From Flavipsychrobacter stenotrophus (lineage in GTDB: Bacteria; Bacteroidota; Bacteroidia; Chitinophagales; Chitinophagaceae): a stretch of 26,828 nucleotides of DNA. Shown here piece by piece: positions 9,415 to 18,481 of this stretch. The first letter of the stretch is position 1, and each line of letters opens with the position of its first letter. The stretch covers positions 1 to 26,828 of the forward strand of contig CANCOG010000007.1 in assembly GCA_947379685.1 (NCBI GenBank), written 5' to 3'. The translations under genes were made by a program, and so were the position numbers. The notes under the pieces are model-generated. The model worked only from the letters and a program-made list of their open reading frames with translations. It was not told where the DNA came from and did not search any database.

Positions 9415-11109
9415 TCAGGTTGAAAGAGTAAAGCTAAATGTGCTCCCCTTTCCGGGTTCGCTCGATGCGTTGATTTGTCCACCCTGCGCCAATATAAACT
9501 CTTTAGATATAGCGAGACCGAGCCCTGTGCTGCTCTTTTCAATACCACCCGGCACTTTGAAATATCGATCGAAAACCTTTTGCAAATATCTTTCTTCAAT
9601 GCCAGGGCCATTATCTGTAACGGAGAAATTAACCTTTTGCCCGGCAGGCCCAACCTTAATGACTATTTTACCATTTTCAGGTGTGTACTTAATTGCATTG
9701 GTCAAAAAATTAATAAGCACCCATGACGTCTTATCTGCATCTGCAAGAACAAGCGGGACATTTTCGTCGACCACAGTTTCTATAACAATGTGTTTTTGTT
9801 CGGCCTGAAGCTGAACAGCTTGTATGGAACTATTTATGATCTCACGAGCACTTACTTTTAACAATTTCAACTGAATATTTCCTGTTTCAATTTGAGTCAG
9901 GTTTAACAACTCACCAGTTATCTTCAATAACCTGTCAGCATCGTCAACTATGTTAGCTATCAGCTCCTGTTGTTCGGTGTTTAAGTCACCAACCCTTTTG
10001 TCAGAAATCAACTTCGTACTCATTTTGATAGAGGAGATCGGCGTTTTCAATTCATGTGATATGGTAGCCAGCAGGTTCGTTTTTGAAATATCCAACTCTT
10101 TAAAGGTTGTAATATTTTTCAAAGTAAATACCTCCCCTATTGCGTGGCCATCATTAAAAACCATCCGGCTGTCTGCAGTGAAATAATTCTCCTTCCCGTC
10201 TAATATTATTTTAAACGGTTGGCTTTCCGGGTTCTTTTGCAGCACGGTCCTTAGTAAATCATTATGCAATGCGACATCTGGCGCGGACTTGCCTATGATC
10301 TCCATCTCTTTAAGGTTGAACAGTCCTGACGCCATATTGTTGATGAACAGGATTTTCTCCTCATTATCCATACCAATTACGGCATCCTCCATCTGATTAA
10401 TAACTGTCTCCACCCGCTTCTTCTCAAACATCAATCTGGAAACATTGCTGTTTTCATATTCGTAAAGCTTTGTTGCCATCTGGTTGAACGCATTGGCCAT
10501 TTCACCAAATTCGTCGTCAGTATCCAGGTATATTTTCTTTTCGTAGTTCTTCTGGCTGATCGCCTTTATGCCTTCTGTAAGCAACTTGATAGGATTTGCA
10601 ATGTATCCCGGAAAATTCATGACCAGAGTAAAGCTGATCAGCACCAACAATGTTGCCAGCCCTGTGAGCCATAACTTGGCATTCTCAGCTGTCTGCAGCG
10701 CACTGACGTTCTTTTCCTCGAGCGCGGCCTGATTCAACCCATAAATATGATATATCTCGCTATTGATTTTGTATGTAATCAGCGAATCGCGGACACCGGA
10801 TTTCACCTGCTCGAAATACGCCCGCAATTGTTTTGTTGCCGCCCGCTCTCCGGGCTCTGTAAGATTTTCTTCCTGTAACTTGAGATTCGTTTCAAAAACT
10901 GTAACTGCTCCCGGCTGATAACGGATCTCATTCATTGCGTTCAGCATTTCGCTGCAATACTTAATGGTGTTATTATTTGCAGCCAGCAGGTTCTCCGTCT
11001 TTGAGGAAAGCAAATTGATGAACACAATCGCGATGATGCTTATGGTGAGCAACAGCGCAAAAAGTATGCTGATCCCCAGGGCTATCTTCGATTTAATAGT
11101 TAACGACAT
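9415..11109 (-). CDS. Membrane PAS-type sensor histidine kinase, probable partner of split KdpD
   Basis: A protein of 564 residues with two membrane spans (about 9-33 and 145-166) around a roughly 110-residue extracytoplasmic region, then HAMP (about 168-220), PAS (about 230-335), and a complete kinase core. The H-box is ATISHELKTPISS with phosphorylatable His352, the N-box INFLTNAIKYTPEN is near 466-479, G1 is DNGPGIE (499-505), the F-box is FDRYFK, and G2 is STGLGLAI (527-534). No catalytic motif is missing. It begins 9 nt after the KdpD-like gene, so the two are surely co-transcribed. In E. coli the KdpD P-loop/USP part and the kinase part are one protein; here they are two genes, and this kinase supplies the transmitter. 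Its phosphate acceptor is probably the sigma-54 regulator at the other end of the cluster, since no other response regulator is in the window (inference). Confidence 0.88.
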   Translation of the reverse strand: MSLTIKSKIALGISILFALLLTISIIAIVFINLLSSKTENLLAANNNTIKYCSEMLNAMNEIRYQPGAVTVFETNLKLQEENLTEPGERAATKQLRAYFEQVKSGVRDSLITYKINSEIYHIYGLNQAALEEKNVSALQTAENAKLWLTGLATLLVLISFTLVMNFPGYIANPIKLLTEGIKAISQKNYEKKIYLDTDDEFGEMANAFNQMATKLYEYENSNVSRLMFEKKRVETVINQMEDAVIGMDNEEKILFINNMASGLFNLKEMEIIGKSAPDVALHNDLLRTVLQKNPESQPFKIILDGKENYFTADSRMVFNDGHAIGEVFTLKNITTFKELDISKTNLLATISHELKTPISSIKMSTKLISDKRVGDLNTEQQELIANIVDDADRLLKITGELLNLTQIETGNIQLKLLKVSAREIINSSIQAVQLQAEQKHIVIETVVDENVPLVLADADKTSWVLINFLTNAIKYTPENGKIVIKVGPAGQKVNFSVTDNGPGIEERYLQKVFDRYFKVPGGIEKSSTGLGLAISKEFILAQGGQINASSEPGKGSTFSFTLST

Positions 11110-11118
11110 AAACTAAAA

Positions 11119-12246
11119 TTAAGACATAATAATGAGGTCGGCGTTATTGCTCGTCAGCTTTTTCAATAACTGATTAAAAACATTGGTTGCCAGAATAATC
11201 TTGATCAGGCTCAGCCTCGGCTTACCCATACACACCGTAGTAATGTGATTCTCTTCCACCACCTGTGTAATAGCAGCGGCGACGTTGTCGCTTTTTAATC
11301 TTAACAATTCAGCCCCCGATTCGGTAGCCAATTTAAAATTGTTGATCAGGTGCCGCTGAATATCCAGTGGAATTTTATCGGGGCTCTCCCTCGGCGTTTC
11401 AATATACAACACCCACCACTTGGCGTTGTAGTAGCTCGCAAGCCGGGCAGTTTTTCTGATGACCACTTTCGCAGTTTTATCATTACTGCTAATACAAGCC
11501 AGAATGCGTTCATGACGGAACGATACATTCCGAGGCACCTCTGCCTCTACCTTTCGCTCAATTTGTCCCGCTACTTCTTTCAACGCCAATTCTCTTAACT
11601 GCAGGATACTCTCAGGCTTGAAAAAATTGTTTAAGGCAGTTGTAATTTTATCTGCGGTATAGATGTTTCCTGCCTTCAGCCTATTGATCAGGTCCTCGGC
11701 AGTCAGGTCAATATTTACTACTTCATCGGCCGATTTCAGTACCTGATCAGGAATACGCTCAGACACCTCCACCCCGGTTACTTCTTTTACCACATTATTA
11801 AGACTCTCTAGGTGCTGAATGTTTACCGCACTTATAACGTTAATACCTGCATCCAGAATCTCCATCACATCTTGCCATCGCTTTTCGTTTTTACTGCCGG
11901 GGATATTAGAGTGGGCAAGCTCATCTACCAGGACAACTTCCGGTTGGAGCTGCAGAATGGCTTTAAGGTCCATCTCCTCCAGCTCTTTTCCTTTGTAGAA
12001 TACTTTATGCCTTGGCACCAGCGGCAGCCCTTCTGTGAGTTGCGCAGTCTCACGCCGGTTATGAGTCTCTATGAAACCTATTACAACATTGCAACCGTTC
12101 TTCAACAGCATATGTGCTTCCTGCAACATTCTGTAGGTCTTACCTACCCCAGCGGCCATACCGATGTATATCTTAAACTTCCCCTTCTTTGAGTTCCTGA
12201 TCAACTCCAGAAAATGCTCAGGGCTTTTATTTTCATCTGTTTCCAT
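11119..12246 (-). CDS. kdpD: KdpD N-terminal sensor protein (P-loop plus USP domain, no kinase core)
   Basis: A soluble protein of 375 residues matching only the N-terminal cytoplasmic half of classical KdpD. The KdpD P-loop domain has Walker A GMAAGVGKT (29-37) and Walker B VVLVDELAHSN (104-114), with the family signatures GFIETHNR and SAVNIQHLESLN. A universal-stress-protein-like domain fills about 246-375 (RILACISSNDKTAKVVI to NADLIIMS). It has no membrane spans, no H-box and no ATPase lobe; full-length KdpD is about 890-900 residues. It starts 3 nt after the kup stop and ends 9 nt before the histidine kinase, so coupling is likely. In E. coli this part binds ATP and helps set kinase output in response to K+; here it would have to act on the kinase in trans. 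The split appears genuine, since both halves have intact starts and stops. Confidence 0.9.
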   Translation of the reverse strand: METDENKSPEHFLELIRNSKKGKFKIYIGMAAGVGKTYRMLQEAHMLLKNGCNVVIGFIETHNRRETAQLTEGLPLVPRHKVFYKGKELEEMDLKAILQLQPEVVLVDELAHSNIPGSKNEKRWQDVMEILDAGINVISAVNIQHLESLNNVVKEVTGVEVSERIPDQVLKSADEVVNIDLTAEDLINRLKAGNIYTADKITTALNNFFKPESILQLRELALKEVAGQIERKVEAEVPRNVSFRHERILACISSNDKTAKVVIRKTARLASYYNAKWWVLYIETPRESPDKIPLDIQRHLINNFKLATESGAELLRLKSDNVAAAITQVVEENHITTVCMGKPRLSLIKIILATNVFNQLLKKLTSNNADLIIMS

Positions 12247-12249
12247 AAA

Positions 12250-14187
12250 CTAACAGGGTTCCCTCTTTAAATGAATATCACCATTATATTGCATCACCAC
12301 CGGCACGTGCTCTACAACTACATTGTTGAAATCCAAACCAAACGCCTCCGGATCCGGCAAACTAATCTTATCAAGTACGAAGTACAACCGCATCAACTGG
12401 TTCTTCCAGAATGGAAGCTGATTCTCAAATGACAAAAAACTTTTCATAACCACAAACCGGAAATCGCTGCAAGACCCATGCCCGTCAATCGAACAATAGT
12501 CCCTCTTGAGTTCCAGTTCGTTGTTAGCCACCATTTCCTTCACAACCTCTTTAAAAAACAAATTCAACCTCGGCACGATCCTAAACCCTAGCCTGAACCG
12601 CACATATATCAGATCTTGCGAAGCAAGCACTTCAGTCGAATAACTCATGGTATATGGAGCATCGTCCACATCAACATGCACCAACCAGTAGGTATCAGCG
12701 CGCTTCGGCTGTTGCAGGAAAATAGATTCAATGATTCGCTGTTCCACGCTTCCTGGTTTTTCTGCCAGTGTGAGATATACAAGATGTGTTGCAAACCGTG
12801 GTACCGACATATCGTTGCTCAATTGAACGATATTCGGAATGAATTTCCTGACCGGCAAGAAATGTTTGTACTTACTCTTGAGTTTACGACCCGCCTGCCA
12901 AACATACATTACGCTTATGAGCAACAGGCCAATCAGCAACGTCAGCCATCCCCCGTGGGTAAATTTCTTCATGTTAGCGACCAGGAAGGTAAGTTCTATC
13001 CAAAGAAAAACAATAAGAATGGCATAGGTAAAAATCTTCGGGAAACGCTTTGAATAAAGATAAAATGACAATAAGACGGTAGTCATAAGCATAGTAAGCG
13101 TGACCGACAAGCCAAATGCTGCCTCCATATTGGATGACTCTCTAAAGTACAACACCATCCCTATACAACCTGCCATCATGGCCCAGTTTACCACAGGAAT
13201 ATAGACCTGCCCCTTAAGGTCGGTTGGAAACACGGTTCTTAACTTCGGCCAGACATTCAACCTTATGGCCTCATTGAATAGCGTATATGTGCCGCTTATC
13301 AGCGCCTGGCTCGCGATTATAGTAGCAAGCGTTGCAATTACGACACTCGGTATCAGAAACCACCCGGGGACAAGGCTATAAAAAGGCTCGACACTTGCCA
13401 TCGTTTGGCCAATATGTCCATTCAGCATCACGGCCTCTCCAAAATAACAAAGCAGGAGCGAAACCTTTATAAATATCCACGCAACCTGTATATTTCTCCG
13501 GCCTACATGCCCCATATCAGCATACAGAGCTTCGGCTCCGGTGGCACAAAGGAACACCCCTCCCAATACCCAAAAGCCCCCTGGATACTGGGTGACTAGT
13601 CTAAAAGCATACATTGGATTGACAGCCTTAAGCACAGAGATATCTTTTACCAGGCTATTAAACCCAAGGATCGCTATCATACCAAACCAAACGATCATTG
13701 CAGGCCCGAATATCTTGCCTATGCTTCCTGTCCCGGCCCGCTGAAACAAAAACAATACAACTATGATCCCTATCGTGATTGGAATTATAGGCAGGTCGGG
13801 CTGAACTCCCCTCAGTCCCTCTATTGCAGACATTACCGAGATCGGTGGAGTAATAAGGCTATCTGCTATCATGAAACTTCCGCCTATAATAGCCGGCCAA
13901 ACCAACCATTTCGCATGCCGTCTAATAAGTGCAAACAATGAGAAAATCCCACCTTCGCCGTTATTGTCGGCACGCATCGTGATCAGCACATACTTCAGCG
14001 TGGTTTGAAAAGTAAGCGTCCAGAAAATAGCTGACACACTGCCTAAAACCAGAGTCTCAGTGATAACTCGATCTCCAATGATTGCTTTAAATGTGTAGAG
14101 AGGTGAAGTCCCAAGGTCACCGAACACAATTCCCAGGGCTATCAAGACCCCGGCAAAAGTTACTTTTTTGATATCAATACCTACCAT
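12250..14187 (-). CDS. kup: Kup/HAK-family potassium uptake permease
   Basis: A protein of 645 residues, the usual length for Kup. The family signature GDLGTSPLYTF is at 23-33, followed by RADNNGEGGIFSLFALIRR and a run of about twelve hydrophobic segments up to roughly residue 440. A cytoplasmic C-terminal domain of about 200 residues follows (for example YWLVHVDVDDAPYTMSYS). Kup proteins bring K+ into the cytoplasm, in E. coli with protons, and work best at low pH or moderate K+. The gene sits 3 nt before kdpD and 149 nt after the porin gene. A Kup inside a kdp cluster gives the cell two energetically different K+ importers under possibly common control. Identity is secure; shared regulation is inferred. 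Confidence 0.93.
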   Translation of the reverse strand: MVGIDIKKVTFAGVLIALGIVFGDLGTSPLYTFKAIIGDRVITETLVLGSVSAIFWTLTFQTTLKYVLITMRADNNGEGGIFSLFALIRRHAKWLVWPAIIGGSFMIADSLITPPISVMSAIEGLRGVQPDLPIIPITIGIIVVLFLFQRAGTGSIGKIFGPAMIVWFGMIAILGFNSLVKDISVLKAVNPMYAFRLVTQYPGGFWVLGGVFLCATGAEALYADMGHVGRRNIQVAWIFIKVSLLLCYFGEAVMLNGHIGQTMASVEPFYSLVPGWFLIPSVVIATLATIIASQALISGTYTLFNEAIRLNVWPKLRTVFPTDLKGQVYIPVVNWAMMAGCIGMVLYFRESSNMEAAFGLSVTLTMLMTTVLLSFYLYSKRFPKIFTYAILIVFLWIELTFLVANMKKFTHGGWLTLLIGLLLISVMYVWQAGRKLKSKYKHFLPVRKFIPNIVQLSNDMSVPRFATHLVYLTLAEKPGSVEQRIIESIFLQQPKRADTYWLVHVDVDDAPYTMSYSTEVLASQDLIYVRFRLGFRIVPRLNLFFKEVVKEMVANNELELKRDYCSIDGHGSCSDFRFVVMKSFLSFENQLPFWKNQLMRLYFVLDKISLPDPEAFGLDFNNVVVEHVPVVMQYNGDIHLKREPC

Positions 14188-14336
14188 TGTACAAATCTAT
14201 TTTTATTAAACGTCAGAATTAACTTTGCCCCGTAATACAAAAGCGGCGAGCCTGAAAACAGACCCACACGCTCTTATTAAAACACACTACGGTGGCCAGT
14301 TTAATTTCCTTTAAACTCATAATCCGGCACCAGTTC

Positions 14337-15764
14337 CTATAAACGGAACAACAAAGCCAATATTAACCGATCTTCCGATTTTACTAAGTCGGGAGCCCAT
14401 CCGGTTGCCGGCACTGGAGTATATGTATAGCCGCTTGGCGAAGTTACCCCACCATGGCCAGCCCAATATGGGTTATCAGCTTCCCTGTGTACATACTCTA
14501 CCCGAAACTCTATACTCTGGTTGGGCATCCAGCTGATGTTGGTAGAAGCATCCCAACCACTAAACTGATCACCAGGATTTGCGCTGTAAGGATGTGTACC
14601 TGCTGTTTGCGTTGGGTTATACTGATTGGGCAGCGGACTTGCATCGCCGGTAGGATAAAGTACCAGGTAACGACCGGGATTTTTCATCCATCCGCCACCA
14701 ATACACCATGCCCACTTATTCTTGCCAAACCAGATGCGATTATAGGCCATTATGCTTGCGAAGTATTGTGCAGGTCCCTTACCGCCAATATCATCTTTAA
14801 AGCCATTTACACCATCTCCCTTTTCAAAACCTATATCTCCCGTCAATGAAAGCGCCATCTTGTTCACACCTTTTGTCGAACCCGGGCGGTTGTAGTACCT
14901 CCACAGGAAACTATTATCTGAATGGAACCTATGCCTGCCGAGCAGACCGGGTGCATCAGTACCATAGTAATCGTTGGTCAGTAATTTTATATTTGAATTG
15001 GGTATCCATGTGATGTTTCCCCCTACTCCGGGCAGTTGGTTAAACATACCATAACTCTGCCAGCCGTTAATGAGCCATGGCTCAATTTTCAAATGCTCAG
15101 AAGGGAAAATCTGGCAACGGATACCATTAAAAAACCAGGGAGTATTATCAGACGTGAAAGAAGCCTGATACTCCCAGTTCTCTACCTGGTAATAGGAATT
15201 CAAACCAATGTAAGACATGAACATACCGGCATCAATGTTTATACCATGCATCACATCAAAATGATAACCTGCATACGCTTCACTGATATATCGGTATACA
15301 TCTGCCATGTTGTACTGGCCACGATATGGGCTGAGATCGTTGCGGGGAACAATTGTAGAGCGGGTGCCGAACTGGGTCATGATACGGCCATGCGCATTTC
15401 CAAACATGAAGTCGCCGCCAATTGCAGCACAGGAGACTTCAACCTCATCGGTGCGAGCCATTGCAGTAGAGCCAACTACAGTGTGGTCAATCGGATCATT
15501 AAACGAGTGGTTGATATTCGCATCAACCATTACGCTCCAGTTAACGTACTTACTTGTCAGAACAGAAGAATCTCTTCTGTCATTTCCGTTATACCATGAC
15601 TGATCCATTCCTTCAAATGGTATTTGCGACTTGGGAATCCTTACTTCTTTTTTGGGCCTTGACTCCATTGAAATCTCCCTGTTGTCAGGGGTTGTCTGGC
15701 CGATTGTGTTTTGTGTGCACATTGCAGCTGCCAGCGCCACTAATGCGATTTTGTTTTTCTTCAT
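14337..15764 (-). CDS. Outer-membrane beta-barrel porin of the kdp cluster
   Basis: A protein of 475 residues with a clear signal peptide (MKKNKIALVALAAAMC..., cut near residue 22) and a body rich in aromatic residues and alternating strands typical of a beta-barrel. It ends in LILALLFRL, which fits a final barrel strand. The pattern resembles the OmpL-like 'putative beta-barrel porin-2' proteins of Bacteroidota, though I assign that family from memory. The gene lies directly after kdpC with only a 45-nt gap and on the same strand, so it is probably part of the same transcript. Its likely job is to let K+ or other small solutes cross the outer membrane to KdpFABC and Kup. No substrate evidence is visible; transport of something other than K+ is possible. 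Confidence 0.75.
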   Translation of the reverse strand: MKKNKIALVALAAAMCTQNTIGQTTPDNREISMESRPKKEVRIPKSQIPFEGMDQSWYNGNDRRDSSVLTSKYVNWSVMVDANINHSFNDPIDHTVVGSTAMARTDEVEVSCAAIGGDFMFGNAHGRIMTQFGTRSTIVPRNDLSPYRGQYNMADVYRYISEAYAGYHFDVMHGINIDAGMFMSYIGLNSYYQVENWEYQASFTSDNTPWFFNGIRCQIFPSEHLKIEPWLINGWQSYGMFNQLPGVGGNITWIPNSNIKLLTNDYYGTDAPGLLGRHRFHSDNSFLWRYYNRPGSTKGVNKMALSLTGDIGFEKGDGVNGFKDDIGGKGPAQYFASIMAYNRIWFGKNKWAWCIGGGWMKNPGRYLVLYPTGDASPLPNQYNPTQTAGTHPYSANPGDQFSGWDASTNISWMPNQSIEFRVEYVHREADNPYWAGHGGVTSPSGYTYTPVPATGWAPDLVKSEDRLILALLFRL

Positions 15765-15809
15765 TTTTTTGGTTTTTGAGTGTGTTTTAAAAAATTGAAA
15801 AATATTTTT

Positions 15810-16370
15810 TTATCTGAGACTATCAAGGTCAATATTCAACTTCAGTACGTTTACTCGCTCCGGCCCCATGCCAACCATTGGCCCGTCAATATGAGCCTTA
15901 ACAAGCGCCTCCACTTTGCTTTTATCCAGCCCACGAACCCTGGCAATTCTTGCGATCTGGATCTGCGCGCCTTCCACACTAATGTGTGGATCAAGGCCAC
16001 TGCCACTTGCGGTAACCATATCCGAAGGAATATCAGCTTTGTTAATCCCCGGGTTATGGACCATGAATGAATCAATTATTGCCTGAACTTGCACCAGGTA
16101 ATCGGGGTTATCTGGACTCTTATTACTGCCGCCCGAACCTGCTGCATTATAGTTTACAGCTGAAGGACGTGACCAGAAATACTTGTCGTCAGAAAACTTC
16201 TGCCCGATGTTGGTATAATAATACTTACCCTTGCTATCCTTTATCGTAAAGCCTTCTCCCTTATTCGGTACAATCTGCGCAATTCCCCAAATCACTGCCG
16301 GGTAGATGCCCGAAAAAAACAGGATGCAGAGCAGAGTAAGTATAAGCGAAGGAATGATTTCTTTTTTCAT
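15810..16370 (-). CDS. kdpC: Potassium-transporting ATPase subunit C
   Basis: A protein of 186 residues, normal for KdpC. One N-terminal membrane span (about 7-30, SLILTLLCILFFSGIYPAVI) is followed by a periplasmic domain with family features: FSDDKYFWSRPSAVNYN, the SGSGLDPHIS motif, IARVRGL, and VNVLKLNIDLDSLR at the end. KdpC is the small bitopic subunit that stabilises the KdpFABC complex and affects its affinity. It starts 27 nt after the kdpB stop, and the porin gene follows 45 nt later. Nothing is missing or truncated. Confidence 0.95.
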   Translation of the reverse strand: MKKEIIPSLILTLLCILFFSGIYPAVIWGIAQIVPNKGEGFTIKDSKGKYYYTNIGQKFSDDKYFWSRPSAVNYNAAGSGGSNKSPDNPDYLVQVQAIIDSFMVHNPGINKADIPSDMVTASGSGLDPHISVEGAQIQIARIARVRGLDKSKVEALVKAHIDGPMVGMGPERVNVLKLNIDLDSLR

Positions 16371-16397
16371 TTGATTTCTATATTATTCAATTAACTT

Positions 16398-18440
16398 TTA
16401 CATAAAAAGGGCAACAAACAGGTCAATAATTTTGATACCAATAAACGGCACAACTACACCTCCGACCCCATATACGAGCAAATTCCTCCGCAACAACGCA
16501 CTGGCACCTATCGGCTTATACGCTACTCCGCGCAAAGCCAGTGGTATCAGCAGCGGGATAATGATTGCGTTGAAAATTACCGCTGATAGAATTGCGCTCG
16601 CCGGGCTATGCAGGTTCATGATATTGATACGTTGCAATGCCGGGATAGATGCGATGAACAGTGCCGGAACAATAGCAAAATACTTGGCCACATCATTGGC
16701 TATAGAGAAGGTTGTTAGCGTGCCCCTGGTCATCAGTAGCTGCTTGCCTATCTCCACTATTTCAATAAGTTTTGTCGGGTCATTATCCAGATCCACCATG
16801 TTACCCGCTTCCTTTGCCGCCGCTGTTCCGCTGTTCATCGCAACACCAACATCGGCCTGGGCAAGTGCAGGCGCATCGTTAGTACCGTCACCCATCATTG
16901 CCACCAGTTTCCCAAGGTTTTGTTCAGCCTTTATATAGGCCATTTTATCTTCCGGTTTTGCCTCTGCAATAAAGTCATCAACACCCGCCTTATTGGCAAT
17001 ATACTTCGCAGTAAGCGGATTGTCGCCAGTTACCATCACCGTCTTTACCCCCATCTTCCGCAGCCGTTCAAAACGTTCCTGGATGCCAGGTTTAATGATG
17101 TCCTGAAGTTCAACAACACCTATCACCTTGTCATTCTTGCTTACAACCAGCGGGGTACCACCATTGGTGGCAATCTCACTTACTCTGCTAGCAACTTCAG
17201 CTGGGAACTGATTTCCTGCCGCCTCTGTTTTTCTCTTAATGGCATCATACGCCCCTTTTCTGATGCGGGTTGTGTCAAAATCCACACCGCTGCTACGTGT
17301 TTCAGCGGTAAACTCAATGAACTTTGCGCGTTCAATTTTTATACTTCCGGGCTTGATATTCGCCAGCTCCAAAATAGATTTACCCTCTGGTGTCTGGTCG
17401 GCATAAGAGCTGTAGGCAGCACACTCAATAAAGTCACTTTCCTCAACACCATTCGCAGGGTAAAAGTGCGTTGCCTTGCGATTACCAATGGTGATGGTAC
17501 CGGTCTTATCCAGCAACAGCACATCAAGGTCGCCGGCAGTTTCAACTGCCTTACCTGACTTCGCAATTACATTGGCCCTGAGTGCCCTGTCCATGCCGGA
17601 TATACCTATTGCAGAAAGCAATCCACCTATGGTAGTAGGAATAAGGCATACAAACAATGAGATATAGGCGCTGATGGGTATCGGGGTTTTAGCGTAGGAC
17701 GCGAACGGTTGCAGTGTTACACAAACAATAATGAACACAAGCGTAAAGCCGGCAAGCAATATGGTGAGGGCAATTTCATTAGGCGTCTTTTGCCTTGAAG
17801 CACCTTCCACAAGGGCAATCATCTTATCCAGAAAACTCTCACCGGCTTCGGTGGTCACCTTTACTTTAATTTTATCTGAGAGTACCTTTGTGCCCCCGGT
17901 CACAGACGACTTATCACCCCCGGATTCTCTGATCACTGGCGCAGATTCACCGGTAATAGCCGATTCATCGATAGTAGCTATTCCGTCAACAATCTCACCG
18001 TCTGACGGGATCATATCCCCTGCTTCACAAAGGAAAAAATCACCCTTCTTTAATTGCGATGAAGGCACCACCTGTATCTCATTAACGAAAATATCGCCCA
18101 TCAGCACAATTTTCTTGGCCGGAGTATCTTCCCTGGTTTTCCTCAGCGAAGCTGCCTGTGCCTTGCCCCTGGCTTCTGCAAGTGCTTCAGCGAAATTGGC
18201 AAACAAGAGCGTAAGCAAAAGGATGAGAAAAACTATGAAATTATAGGCAAATGAACCCTGCCCGCTTTCGCCTGACAACACCCATCCACAAACGAACATC
18301 ATGATGATTGTTCCAATCTCAACAGTAAACATGACCGGGTTGCGGAACTGGTATTTGGGATTAAGTTTAATAAAGGATTGTTTCACCGCTTCGAGCACCA
18401 GCTCTGGCTTGAACAACCCCTCTTTACGATCTCTTTTCAT
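16398..18440 (-). CDS. kdpB: Potassium-transporting ATPase subunit B (catalytic P-type ATPase)
   Basis: A protein of 680 residues, full length for KdpB. It hydrolyses ATP to drive K+ import through KdpA. The phosphorylation site is LLLDKTGT with Asp311. The actuator loop is TGES (163-166); its serine aligns with the residue whose phosphorylation inhibits KdpB in E. coli. The membrane motif CLIPTTIGGLLSAIG lies near 265-279, the nucleotide-binding FIEFTAETRSSGVD near 375-388, and the hinge MMGDGTNDAPALAQADVG near 515-532. Membrane helices are at the expected places near the N-terminus, the middle and the C-terminus. It starts 41 nt after kdpA. All catalytic residues are present, so the pump should be active. 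Confidence 0.97.
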   Translation of the reverse strand: MKRDRKEGLFKPELVLEAVKQSFIKLNPKYQFRNPVMFTVEIGTIIMMFVCGWVLSGESGQGSFAYNFIVFLILLLTLLFANFAEALAEARGKAQAASLRKTREDTPAKKIVLMGDIFVNEIQVVPSSQLKKGDFFLCEAGDMIPSDGEIVDGIATIDESAITGESAPVIRESGGDKSSVTGGTKVLSDKIKVKVTTEAGESFLDKMIALVEGASRQKTPNEIALTILLAGFTLVFIIVCVTLQPFASYAKTPIPISAYISLFVCLIPTTIGGLLSAIGISGMDRALRANVIAKSGKAVETAGDLDVLLLDKTGTITIGNRKATHFYPANGVEESDFIECAAYSSYADQTPEGKSILELANIKPGSIKIERAKFIEFTAETRSSGVDFDTTRIRKGAYDAIKRKTEAAGNQFPAEVASRVSEIATNGGTPLVVSKNDKVIGVVELQDIIKPGIQERFERLRKMGVKTVMVTGDNPLTAKYIANKAGVDDFIAEAKPEDKMAYIKAEQNLGKLVAMMGDGTNDAPALAQADVGVAMNSGTAAAKEAGNMVDLDNDPTKLIEIVEIGKQLLMTRGTLTTFSIANDVAKYFAIVPALFIASIPALQRINIMNLHSPASAILSAVIFNAIIIPLLIPLALRGVAYKPIGASALLRRNLLVYGVGGVVVPFIGIKIIDLFVALFM

Positions 18441-18481
18441 TGTGAATATTTTATTAGTCTTTGACTATTTAATTAAAATGA

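Noticed and set aside
9415..12246. Split KdpD as a frameshift or sequencing error
   Set aside because: The upstream protein ends in a complete USP-like domain and the downstream gene has its own start, membrane spans, HAMP and PAS domain, none of which would arise from a broken classical KdpD.
14188..14336. TAGATTTG exact -7 box before kup
   Set aside because: It lies six bases from the ATG, which would give an almost leaderless message, and no -33 element is seen.
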